Assembly: GCF_900162615.1 (NCBI RefSeq)
Contig: NZ_FUFN01000010.1
Coordinates: 2,563,879 to 2,627,878 of the forward strand
Direction: 5' to 3'
Origin: Virgibacillus proomii
GTDB lineage: Bacteria > Bacillota > Bacilli > Bacillales > Amphibacillaceae
Length of the DNA stretch: 64,000 nucleotides
The notes beneath the pieces are model-generated. The model was not told the origin of the DNA. It ran no database searches and worked only from the letters and a program-made list of their open reading frames with translations. The position numbers and the translations under genes are program-made. Positions 1 to 6,820 of the stretch are shown in pieces (position 1 is the first letter of the stretch; each line of letters starts with the position of its first letter).

Positions 1-246
1 TATGCTAAAGAATTATTAGACAGTTATGTAGATAAAGCAAAAGCTGCCGGATTAGAAGATTTAGTTCGTTGTGTGGAATATGGTTCACCGAAAATAAAAA
101 TCCCTAAGGATATTGCAAAAGAGTTTAAAGCGGACTTAATTGTTTGTGGTGCCACTGGTTTGAATGCTGTTGAGCGATTTTTAATTGGGAGTGTTTCTGA
201 AAACATTACACGCCACGCTTCTTGTGATGTGCTTGTTGTTCGCTAA
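1..246 (+). CDS. Universal stress protein (UspA family), C-terminal part
   Basis: The window opens inside this gene; 81 codons are visible in frame 1 and end at TAA (244-246). The visible peptide has the UspA-family ATP-binding signature G-x2-G-x9-G-S (GATGLNAVERFLIGS), followed by the usual closing strand CDVLVVR. UspA-fold proteins are small cytoplasmic nucleotide-binding proteins induced by stress and starvation; the precise role of this paralogue cannot be told. It is convergent with ackA on the other strand and is followed by its own hairpin terminator. The start codon and roughly the first 60 residues lie outside the window. Confidence 0.85.
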   Translation, partial: YAKELLDSYVDKAKAAGLEDLVRCVEYGSPKIKIPKDIAKEFKADLIVCGATGLNAVERFLIGSVSENITRHASCDVLVVR

Positions 247-255
247 CAGAATGCT

Positions 256-290
256 GGCAGCGTTTTCTATGGGGAAGCGCTGCTTCTCTT
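256..290 (+). terminator. Terminator after the universal stress protein gene
   Basis: GCAGCG (257-262) pairs with CGCTGC (278-283), extended by a wobble pair, and is followed by a T-rich tract TTCTCTTTGTC. It lies 10 bases after the stop codon, as expected for an intrinsic terminator. Confidence 0.65.
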
Positions 291-366
291 TGTCTCGATC
301 GTTAAACCCATACTACCATTGTCCAAAACAAAAATAGCAGTACGGGTATGAACAGAGTTAATTAAT

Positions 367-403
367 AAAGGTTTTGTGATGGATAATACCATACAAAACC
401 TTT
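367..403 (-). terminator. Terminator of the ytxK-ackA unit
   Basis: A perfect 11-bp inverted repeat (AAAGGTTTTGT, 367-377, with ACAAAACCTTT, 393-403) lies 5 bases beyond the ackA stop. The T-tract after the stem on the minus strand is weak (ATTAAT), so it may work in either direction or be only a 3' stabilising hairpin. Confidence 0.6.
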
Positions 404-407
404 AGAC

Positions 408-1598
408 TTAATTTCCTTCCGTAAGACGGATGGTGTCCCTTGCAATCATAACTTCTTCATTTGTCGGAATAATCATTACTTTAACCGGTGAGTGTGGATA
501 GTTAATAAACTTCTCTTTTCCTCGTGATTTGTTTAACGCAGGATCCCAGTAAACACCCATAAATTCTAATCCACGTAATACTTTTTCACGAATCAGAATA
601 CTATTTTCCCCGACACCAGCAGTAAAGATTATCGCATCCACGCCAGACATTTTCGCTGCATAAGACCCAATGTATTTATGGATTCTTTCAGCAAATACAT
701 CTAATGCTAATTTAGCACGTGGATTCTCATCAGCTTGTTCTTCAATATCTCTAAGATCACTAGAAAAACCAGATAAAGCTAGCATTCCACTTTCTTTGTT
801 TAATACATGTACCACTTCAGCAGCCGACTTACCGGTTTTTTCCATGATATAAGGGATAAGTGCTGGGTCAATATCTCCGGAACGAGTACCCATTGTTAGA
901 CCAGCTAGAGGTGTAAAGCCCATCGATGTATCAATCGACTTACCGCCTTGAATAGCTGCGATACTTGATCCGTTTCCTAAATGACAGGAAATAAGTCGCA
1001 AATTTTCAATAGGTATACCTAACATTTCAGCAGCTCGTTGCGACACATATTTATGGGATGTGCCATGAAATCCATATTTACGAATGCCATAATCTTTATA
1101 ATAATTATAAGGTAAACTATATAAATATGATGATGGAGGCATTGTTTGATGGAAGGCTGTATCAAATACTGCAACCATCGGTACATTAGGTAAAATCTCC
1201 TGAAATGCATATATACCTGTTAAATGTGCAGGGTTGTGTAAAGGTGCTAATTCAGAAATTTCTTCTATTTCTTTCGTTACTTGCTCAGTAATTAACACAG
1301 AATCAGTGAATTTTTCCCCACCATGAACAATCCGGTGCCCAACTGCATTAATCTCTTCGAGCGAAGTAATAACACCAGATTGTTTTAAACCATTCAACAG
1401 CTTTTTAACAGCTTCTTCATGATTTGGGATATCCCCTACAAATTTATCCTTTTCACCTTGAGCTTCCATTTCAAAGATAGCTTCATTAAGACCTATTCTC
1501 TCTACTATCCCTTTTGCAAGAACTTGTTCCTCTGGCATTTGTATTAATTGGAATTTCAAAGATGAACTACCGGCATTAATTGCCAATACATTACTCAT
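408..1598 (-). CDS. ackA: Acetate kinase
   Basis: AckA catalyses reversible phosphoryl transfer between acetyl phosphate and ADP, giving acetate and ATP in overflow metabolism. The 396-residue length is typical. Family motifs are present: the N-terminal NAGSSSLK phosphate-binding strand (residues 8-15), GHRIVHGG (87-94), DTAFHQTMP (146-154), FHGTSH (177-182) and the C-terminal TNEE segment. An AGGAG ribosome binding site precedes the ATG. The gene starts 6 bases after the ytxK stop, so the two are probably cotranscribed, the same pairing as in B. subtilis. In B. subtilis ackA is activated by CcpA; ccpA is also in this window, but I did not find a clear cre site here. Confidence 0.97.
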   Translation of the reverse strand: MSNVLAINAGSSSLKFQLIQMPEEQVLAKGIVERIGLNEAIFEMEAQGEKDKFVGDIPNHEEAVKKLLNGLKQSGVITSLEEINAVGHRIVHGGEKFTDSVLITEQVTKEIEEISELAPLHNPAHLTGIYAFQEILPNVPMVAVFDTAFHQTMPPSSYLYSLPYNYYKDYGIRKYGFHGTSHKYVSQRAAEMLGIPIENLRLISCHLGNGSSIAAIQGGKSIDTSMGFTPLAGLTMGTRSGDIDPALIPYIMEKTGKSAAEVVHVLNKESGMLALSGFSSDLRDIEEQADENPRAKLALDVFAERIHKYIGSYAAKMSGVDAIIFTAGVGENSILIREKVLRGLEFMGVYWDPALNKSRGKEKFINYPHSPVKVMIIPTNEEVMIARDTIRLTEGN

Positions 1599-1604
1599 TG
1601 CTGT

Positions 1605-2594
1605 TCAACTCCTCTTATTATACATCTGGAACCAATTATTTATCTGACCTAGAATATTTTCCATAGCACTGGAATTCGAAAAAGATGGCATCTTTACTAA
1701 TAATGGTTGATTTGGAGCAGTCGTATTTTGACCTTTTTTCTGTAAGATTAAAATACTTCGTCTATGCTTTTCTGATTGAAAAACGGTATCTGGTAAGCTT
1801 ATTACACCCACAATATGTGCATATTTATGAATAAATTGTCTCAACTGCTCCGCCTGATCACTCGTAAATAAAAATTCTGGAATAATAAAAATAAGATAAC
1901 CACCAGGTTTTGTATAATTGAGACTTTGCTCTATAAATAAATGGTGAGCATAGGAAAGACCTTCCTTTGCCTTTAATTCAAAGCTCCTCGCATGTACATC
2001 ATCTGGATAATAACCAACTGGTAAATCTGACACAATTAAATCAACAGGATCGAGTAAGAATGGTTGTAAGCTATCTTGATGGAAAAATTCAATTTGCATT
2101 TTTTGTAAGTTAGCATTCCAAGCAGCAAGCTGTATTAATGTAGGGTCTACTTCACTTGCATATGCTTCCTTTGCTTGCGGTAATTGATAAAGCACTGTTG
2201 TAAGCAAATTGCCTGTCCCTCCAGCAGGGTCAAATATGCGCAGTTTTTCTTTATCTGTAAATAATTTTGAACTAAGATAAGCGATAATTAAAGCCACTGT
2301 TTCAGGAGTCATCATATGCTGCTGTTGCGTAGAACCCTTCATTCCTTTTAACATAACTAATTGAATGGCTTTTCTTATTTCATCGGTTGTATAGGTATCC
2401 ATATTCAATTTATCTAATGCCTGCTGTAATTTATGTGTCAATTGTTTATCAAATCTTTCAGGAACCTTTTGATGAAACAAGATTTCCATCGTATATGCTA
2501 AGCTATCTAAGTAAGTTTCATTCACATATTGCTGAATAAGATGTGTTATATTGTCCATCCATTCATATAGTTCTTCTATATTCGATTTTTCCAT
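1605..2594 (-). CDS. ytxK: Class I SAM-dependent methyltransferase, YtxK
   Basis: This 329-residue protein resembles the catalytic subunit of N6-adenine DNA methylases. It has a helical N-terminal region and a Rossmann core with the SAM-binding motif DPAGGTGNLL (residues 122-131). Where N6-adenine methylases have (N/D)PPY/F, it has SDLPVGYYP (189-197). That substitution of the catalytic NPPY by DLPVGY is typical of the YtxK group, whose substrate is not established. No restriction or specificity subunit lies nearby, so a restriction-modification role is unlikely. A GGAGGG ribosome binding site precedes the ATG. It sits directly upstream of ackA. Confidence 0.85.
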   Translation of the reverse strand: MEKSNIEELYEWMDNITHLIQQYVNETYLDSLAYTMEILFHQKVPERFDKQLTHKLQQALDKLNMDTYTTDEIRKAIQLVMLKGMKGSTQQQHMMTPETVALIIAYLSSKLFTDKEKLRIFDPAGGTGNLLTTVLYQLPQAKEAYASEVDPTLIQLAAWNANLQKMQIEFFHQDSLQPFLLDPVDLIVSDLPVGYYPDDVHARSFELKAKEGLSYAHHLFIEQSLNYTKPGGYLIFIIPEFLFTSDQAEQLRQFIHKYAHIVGVISLPDTVFQSEKHRRSILILQKKGQNTTAPNQPLLVKMPSFSNSSAMENILGQINNWFQMYNKRS

Positions 2595-2691
2595 CTAGTG
2601 AACCCTCCATTCGGTCGATTCAAAGCGCAATCTATTGTACCAAAAGCGTGCAATTTATACAATGGATTACTGTGTATTCCGATTGGACAGC

Positions 2692-2721
2692 AAAAATCCC
2701 CCTCACCGAATGAGAGAGATT
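2692..2721 (-). terminator. Terminator of tpx
   Basis: On the minus strand an 11-bp stem with two G-U pairs (2711-2721 with 2695-2705, loop TTCGG) is followed by TTTGC. It lies just beyond the tpx stop and before ytxK. Confidence 0.65.
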
Positions 2722-2730
2722 TCATTCTCG

Positions 2731-3231
2731 TTAATTTGCTTTTCTGGCAGCTTCCAGAGCAGCATCGTAATCCGGATGGTTACTAACTTCACTTACATAT
2801 TCTACATATGTGACCTTGTCATTACTATCCACAACAAAAATTGCTCTCGCCAATAATCGCAATTCTTGAATGAGTACTCCATAATTTTGTCCAAACTGCG
2901 CATCTCGGTGATCCGATAATATTTCCAGTTTATTAATATGATGCTGTGTTACCCAACGCTTTTGTGCAAATGGCAAATCCATACTTATGGTTAAAACTTG
3001 TACATTGCCAATTGCCTCTGCCTCTTCATTAAAGCGTTTTGTCTGGTCAGCACATACTCCTGTATCAATGGAAGGAACAACACTGATCAACTTAACCTTC
3101 CCCTTATAATCATCCAGTGACACTTCTTGTAGATCGTTTGATAATACTCGAAACTCAGGTGCTTTATCACCTACTTTTACTTCATTACCTACTAGGGTGA
3201 CAGGTTCTTGTTGGAATGTTACATTTACCAT
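2731..3231 (-). CDS. tpx: Thiol peroxidase Tpx, lacking the usual resolving cysteine
   Basis: Tpx is a cytoplasmic peroxiredoxin that reduces peroxides using a peroxidatic cysteine. I place the start at the ATG at 3231 (166 residues), because AAGGA lies 9 bases upstream; the ATG at 3240 almost touches that site. The peroxidatic site is DTGVC (C60). In typical Tpx the resolving cysteine (position 94-95) follows FAQxRW/F; here the sequence is FAQKRWV with V94 (codon GTA), and no other cysteine is present in the chain. The enzyme should therefore act as a 1-Cys peroxidase that needs an external thiol. The rest of the fold, including ELRLLARAIFVVD, is well conserved. Confidence 0.93.
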   Translation of the reverse strand: MVNVTFQQEPVTLVGNEVKVGDKAPEFRVLSNDLQEVSLDDYKGKVKLISVVPSIDTGVCADQTKRFNEEAEAIGNVQVLTISMDLPFAQKRWVTQHHINKLEILSDHRDAQFGQNYGVLIQELRLLARAIFVVDSNDKVTYVEYVSEVSNHPDYDAALEAARKAN

Positions 3232-3362
3232 ATAAATCATTCCTTCCTAAATAATTGTATTCCCCTATTATTATGAATTGAATATGGATACATGTCCACT
3301 ATTTTACGCGGAATAATTTGTGAACAAAATTACAACGTTTTCATTTTCAAACAGTTTTTACT

Positions 3363-3550
3363 GTAAAGTGAAACTTCATTCAGTAGGAGTTTTCTTCCAT
3401 CTCCTACTGAAGGTTAGTACCACAAGGGTATGACCTAAAGGCCCTTGAACGAATCGGGTATTTAGATACCGTTTTCTCCCGCTTAGAACCTGTTGTATCA
3501 ACTCAAGATTTTGAAGTGGGAGTCTTACGATACCTTACATGCGGGGTAAA
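3363..3550 (+). repeat. Interspersed structured repeat, single unit (copy A)
   Basis: One unit running from TAAAGTGAAACTTCATTCAG to TTACATGCGGGGTAAAG. It contains a 13-bp hairpin (CATTCAGTAGGAG with CTCCTACTGAAGG, one mismatch), the conserved core GGTATGACCTAAAGGCCC, and an outer pair that is imperfect in this copy. It ends 5 bases from the ytfJ stop codon, so on the minus strand it forms the immediate 3' flank of ytfI-ytfJ. Related units lie near 6, 25.2-25.6 and 47.7-48.1 kb. Strand is arbitrary. Confidence 0.85.
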
Positions 3551-3554
3551 GTCA

Positions 3555-4010
3555 TTAAACATCATATTGAGTTGGAGCTTGCTTTTGTTTTGTTTCTTGT
3601 TTACCTGAGCGATCTTTTTTTCCGGAGTCTTTCATTATTTCCTGTACCTTTTCTACAACTTGTGGCGCAAAATCAAGCATTTTTTCATAAATATGGGTTT
3701 GTTGATCGAGGTGAACCATTTTTATTCCTTGGTCACTGACAATTAAAAATGCTACTGGCGTAATAGACACCCCTCCCCCACTACCCCCGCCAAAAGGTAA
3801 AGTTGCCTCACTATCAGATGAGGAAGAGTCATTCGTTGCATTAAATTCACTTCCACCTGCAGCAAATCCAAATCCAACTTTGGATACCGGAATAATGATA
3901 CTTCCTTCAGGAGACTGTACAGGATCACCAATAATTGTATTTACTTCTACCATTTCTTTTAAATTTTCCATTGCTGTTGTCATTAATCCTTGAATCGGAT
4001 GCTCTTCCAC
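3555..4010 (-). CDS. ytfJ: GerW family sporulation protein YtfJ
   Basis: A 151-residue member of the GerW/YtfJ family. In B. subtilis GerW is a spore protein needed for normal germination with some nutrients. The family pattern is clear: the opening TTAMENLKEMVEVNTIIGDP, the GSIIIPVSKVGFGFAAGG core, a glycine-rich loop FGGGSGGGVSITPVAFL, and a charged Lys/Gln-rich tail. The start is GTG, with AAGGAG nine bases upstream. It overlaps the end of ytfI by 28 bases, indicating translational coupling; the ytfI-ytfJ pairing is conserved in Bacillus. Expression in the forespore is expected from the family but no promoter was identified. Confidence 0.92.
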   Translation of the reverse strand: MEEHPIQGLMTTAMENLKEMVEVNTIIGDPVQSPEGSIIIPVSKVGFGFAAGGSEFNATNDSSSSDSEATLPFGGGSGGGVSITPVAFLIVSDQGIKMVHLDQQTHIYEKMLDFAPQVVEKVQEIMKDSGKKDRSGKQETKQKQAPTQYDV

Positions 4011-4582
4011 GAGTGTTCACTCCTTATACTATCGTTTGTTTTTACCAACTCTCTTTGTAGTTGCAGAATGATATGTATAGCTTGTGCAAATCGTGTGGAA
4101 ACCATGCAAGAAAAAAACATTTCGACACCCTTATGTTGAAATAACGGAATCACTTGTAAATCTGGTAAACAGCTTTGTTTGCTATTTTGTATCATCCAGC
4201 CAGTAATCATTCCCTTTAAACTCCAAACTCCCCCAGCAATCATACCTGTTAAAGCTGCATCACCTGTTCCGCCTTTTGTATGCCAATACAAGCGGCGAAT
4301 TACGAATTGGCGAAGAACGATAGATAATAACTGTTCTCCTTGTTTTATCATTTTGAAAACTTGTTTAAACTGTTCGGAAATGTTTTGAAAATAGTTGTTG
4401 TCAACAGTTAGAGAAGTATCATTTAATTTGTAAATACGTTTAACAATCTGTAAACCAAACCAATAGATTTGAATAGATAGTTCAGTATCCTGCATTTGAT
4501 GATTTATATGAATACAAATTGTTAATTTGCTTATTAGAAGAATGAATAAAACACATATCAAACCACTTAAAACTAGCAACAT
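3983..4582 (-). CDS. ytfI: DUF2953 membrane-associated protein YtfI
   Basis: A 199-residue protein beginning with a hydrophobic segment (about residues 1-22) that should anchor it in the membrane. The rest is the DUF2953 region (IHINHQMQDTELSIQIYWFG at about residues 26-45). I chose the ATG at 4582 because GAGGTG lies six bases upstream; a GTG at 4591 lies inside that site. It is paired with ytfJ and overlaps it, which suggests a sporulation role, but no biochemical function is known. In B. subtilis yteJ and sppA follow; here they are absent and the NAD kinase is divergent. Confidence 0.85.
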   Translation of the reverse strand: MLLVLSGLICVLFILLISKLTICIHINHQMQDTELSIQIYWFGLQIVKRIYKLNDTSLTVDNNYFQNISEQFKQVFKMIKQGEQLLSIVLRQFVIRRLYWHTKGGTGDAALTGMIAGGVWSLKGMITGWMIQNSKQSCLPDLQVIPLFQHKGVEMFFSCMVSTRFAQAIHIILQLQRELVKTNDSIRSEHSWKSIRFKD

Positions 4583-4673
4583 GATAATCACCTCAACTTT
4601 ACGTTATTTTTCCGCAAATATCCTATTCTAATCCATCGTTTAAAATTTTGATTAGCGAAACGGTGTCAGCCCT

Positions 4674-4801
4674 ATGTACAAAAGAGTCCGAAAAAAACAC
4701 ACATCGAATTTCTACTTGCAGGACGTGCTAGAATCTTCATTGCAACAAAGCTCGTTGTCAACTTAACCACCCGGTACTCTTCCCCTTTTGTTGCACACAT
4801 A
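4674..4801. repeat. Member of a second dispersed repeat family
   Basis: This stretch shares CATCGAATTTC, CAGGACGTGCTAG, GCTCGT and a CCCCTTTT...CACAC end with the region 11167-11507, in the same order. The rest of the 4583-4925 gap has no convincing gene; it must hold the divergent promoters of ytfI and nadK. Confidence 0.5.
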
Positions 4802-4925
4802 TTTTAAGTTTGTTTTCATTTTTTAACAATTCGCGGAAACATGGTAGAATAAGGTGAAACTCTGTTTTCTACTTTTTTTGATACGCATTTTAACACAGAG
4901 AAAACTCATAGGAGGAATGAAAACG

Positions 4926-5726
4926 ATGACAGCACGAAACAATATTTACTTTTATTACTTAAATAATCAAGGAATTGAAGACAAATTAGCCGCACTTGAA
5001 GACTTAGCCATTTCTAATGGTTTTAATGTTGTAGATGATAGTAAATCAGCAAATATTATTGTTAGTATTGGCGGGGATGGTGCATTTCTGCAAGCGGTAA
5101 GAAAAACAGACTTTCGTCAAGATTGCCTCTATACGGGAATTAATCAGTTTGGTGAAGCTGGTTTATATTGTGATTTTAACATGGATAACTTTGGAGAAAT
5201 GCTTCATACGATGCAACATGAGAAGTTAGAAGTTCGGCGTTTTCCTGTTATTCATACAAATGTTGATGGTGGAACAGATTTTTACTGTCTTAATGAAATT
5301 AGCCTTCGTTCAGCAATTATAAAATCTATCGTTATCGACGTATTTATTGACGATAACCATTTTGAAACATTTCGTGGTGACGGATTAATTGTTGCGACAC
5401 CTACTGGAAGTACGGGTTACAATAAATCAACGAATGGCGCTGTCGTTGATCCGCTCATCCCTTGTTTTCAAGTATCAGAATTAGCTTCTATTAATAATAA
5501 CAAGTATCGGACATTGGGATCCTCTTTTATTCTTCATAAGGACCGTAAATTGCGCCTATCTGTCAGACAGGATGGAAACGATTACCCTATTATTGGTCTA
5601 GATAATGAAGCATACTCTATCCGAAACATTCAAGACGTTACGGTTACATTAAGTGAAAAAGTGATTAAAACCGTAAAATTAAAAAATAATTCATTCTGGG
5701 ACCGAGTAAAGCGCACTTTTTTATAA
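4926..5726 (+). CDS. nadK: NAD kinase (NadK2/YtdI type)
   Basis: NAD kinase phosphorylates NAD with ATP or polyphosphate to give NADP. Conserved motifs are GGDGAF (residues 49-54), CLNE (121-124) and the TPTGSTGYNKS nucleotide-binding segment (158-168), with the family ending FWDRVKRTFL. I start at the second ATG after AGGAGG (4926), giving 266 residues, matching the B. subtilis paralogue, which begins shortly before the conserved NxYF strand; an ATG at 4920 is possible. The longer open frame from 4854 has no family counterpart. It is monocistronic and is followed at once by the repeat array. Confidence 0.95.
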   Translation: MTARNNIYFYYLNNQGIEDKLAALEDLAISNGFNVVDDSKSANIIVSIGGDGAFLQAVRKTDFRQDCLYTGINQFGEAGLYCDFNMDNFGEMLHTMQHEKLEVRRFPVIHTNVDGGTDFYCLNEISLRSAIIKSIVIDVFIDDNHFETFRGDGLIVATPTGSTGYNKSTNGAVVDPLIPCFQVSELASINNNKYRTLGSSFILHKDRKLRLSVRQDGNDYPIIGLDNEAYSIRNIQDVTVTLSEKVIKTVKLKNNSFWDRVKRTFL

Positions 5727-5975
5727 AGTGAAACTTATTCTAAGCTTCTCCACGAAAGAATAGATCAAGGCTTCCGTTATCGCAACGTCCTTGAAAACAC
5801 GTGCGGTGTATCGCTTACAGAAGCTTTCCTTGTCCTTGAAAACCGAAGTATTGCTGTCATAGCAACTCTGTGCTGTTGATCTGAATGAATCAGACATTTA
5901 ATTAGCGTTAACTCTTACTTCTTCTTACTTTTATAACTCTTAAAATTGCAGTCTTACACCAACTTTGATCTGGAA
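5725..5975 (+). repeat. Divergent relative of the structured repeat
   Basis: Begins like a unit (ATAAAGTGAAACTTATTC) directly at the nadK stop and ends at GGAATAAAGTGAAG, where a standard unit starts. Its interior differs (GATCAAGG, CCTTGAAAAC, GTATCGCT). Similar wording recurs near 14.8-15.0 and 23.2-23.45 kb, so this is probably a second subfamily. Confidence 0.55.
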
Positions 5976-6159
5976 TAAAGTGAAGCTTCATTCAGTAGGG
6001 GTTTTCTTCCATCTCCTACTGAATGTTAATACCAAAAGGGTATGACCTAAAGGCCCTTGAACGAATCGGGCATTTAGGTACCGTTTCTTTCACTTACACC
6101 CTGTTATATCAACTCAAGCTCTTAAGATGGGAGTCTTACGGCACCTTACATGCGGGATA
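5975..6159 (+). repeat. Interspersed structured repeat unit (copy C)
   Basis: A full unit with hairpin CATTCAGTAGGGG / CTCCTACTGAATG (one G-U pair), then ACCTAAAGGCCC pairing with GGGCATTTAGGT with one mismatch, and the end ACGGCACCTTACATGCGGGA. The next unit starts in its last bases. Confidence 0.85.
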
Positions 6160-6309
6160 AAGTGAAACTTCATTCCGTGGAATGCTTTTTACACGGAATG
6201 TTAGTTGAACCAATCGGGCATTTAGGTGCCGTTTTTTGCCACTTAGACTCTTTTATATCAACTCAGGTCTTGAAGCAGGAGTCTTACGGCACCTTACATG
6301 CGGGATAAA
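6158..6309 (+). repeat. Interspersed structured repeat unit with internal deletion (copy D)
   Basis: Tandem with copy C. The first hairpin is the short type CATTCCGTG / CACGGAATG. Compared with other units it lacks the segment from ACCACAAGGG to AAAGGCCC, which removes the left arm of the second hairpin. The outer pair GGTGCCG / CGGCACC is intact. It abuts the SASP terminator. Confidence 0.85.
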
Positions 6310-6334
6310 AATAAACGTATGTAAAATTATACAA

Positions 6335-6360
6335 AAGGACTACCCGTCTGGATAGTCCTT
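6335..6360 (-). terminator. Terminator of the SASP gene
   Basis: AAGGACTATCC (6360-6350) pairs with GGGTAGTCCTT (6345-6335) around a four-base loop, with one G-U pair, and is followed on the minus strand by TTGTATAATTTT. It lies 20 bases after the stop. Confidence 0.8.
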
Positions 6361-6380
6361 CATACCATCTTCTTATTTTA

Positions 6381-6584
6381 TTATTGAAAACTTTGACCAC
6401 CAAATTGTTGCTCAGCCATTTGCACAAGACGCTTTGTAATTTCACCACCAACAGAACCGTTAGCACGTGAAGTTGTCTCTGGGCCTAATTGAACCCCGAA
6501 TTCTTGTGCGATTTCATATTTCATTTGATCTAAAGCTTGTTGAACACCAGGAACTACTAATTGATTTGAATTGTTTCTTGCCAT
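6381..6584 (-). CDS. Alpha/beta-type small acid-soluble spore protein
   Basis: A 67-residue protein of the alpha/beta SASP family, which coats DNA in the dormant spore and protects it from UV and oxidation. It has both family signatures: KYEIAQEFGV (the germination protease cleavage region, about residues 22-31) and GSVGGEITKRLVQMAEQQ (about 43-60), with the Asn/Gln-rich ends typical of the group. A perfect ribosome binding site AAGGAGGTGA precedes the ATG. The gene is monocistronic with its own terminator and a sigma-G-like promoter. Which Ssp name it should carry cannot be decided from sequence alone. Confidence 0.96.
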   Translation of the reverse strand: MARNNSNQLVVPGVQQALDQMKYEIAQEFGVQLGPETTSRANGSVGGEITKRLVQMAEQQFGGQSFQ

Positions 6585-6608
6585 ATTAAATCACCTCCTT
6601 GGTACTTA

Positions 6609-6639
6609 TAGATTGTGTACGAAGGAAGCAATCCATTCA
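6609..6639 (-). promoter_or_regulatory. Candidate sigma-G promoter of the SASP gene
   Basis: On the minus strand TGAATG (6639-6634) and CAATCTA (6615-6609) are separated by 18 bases, close to the sigma-G consensus TGMATA-N18-CATAMTA. It lies 25 bases upstream of the SASP ATG. A forespore promoter is expected for this family. Confidence 0.55.
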
Positions 6640-6820
6640 TGTTTTCTATTGGTAGTTACTGTTAAAATCGGCTTCTCTTATCCTTAAATTCTAATCAAAA
6701 AAGCGCAGTTAAAAAATAGGAAGAAGGTTAAAAACAAACATTGCAACAGTCACAAAATATAACTAATATATATAAATAGAGATTACTCATTAAACCTTTT
6801 AAATGTATTGATCCAGTCAA

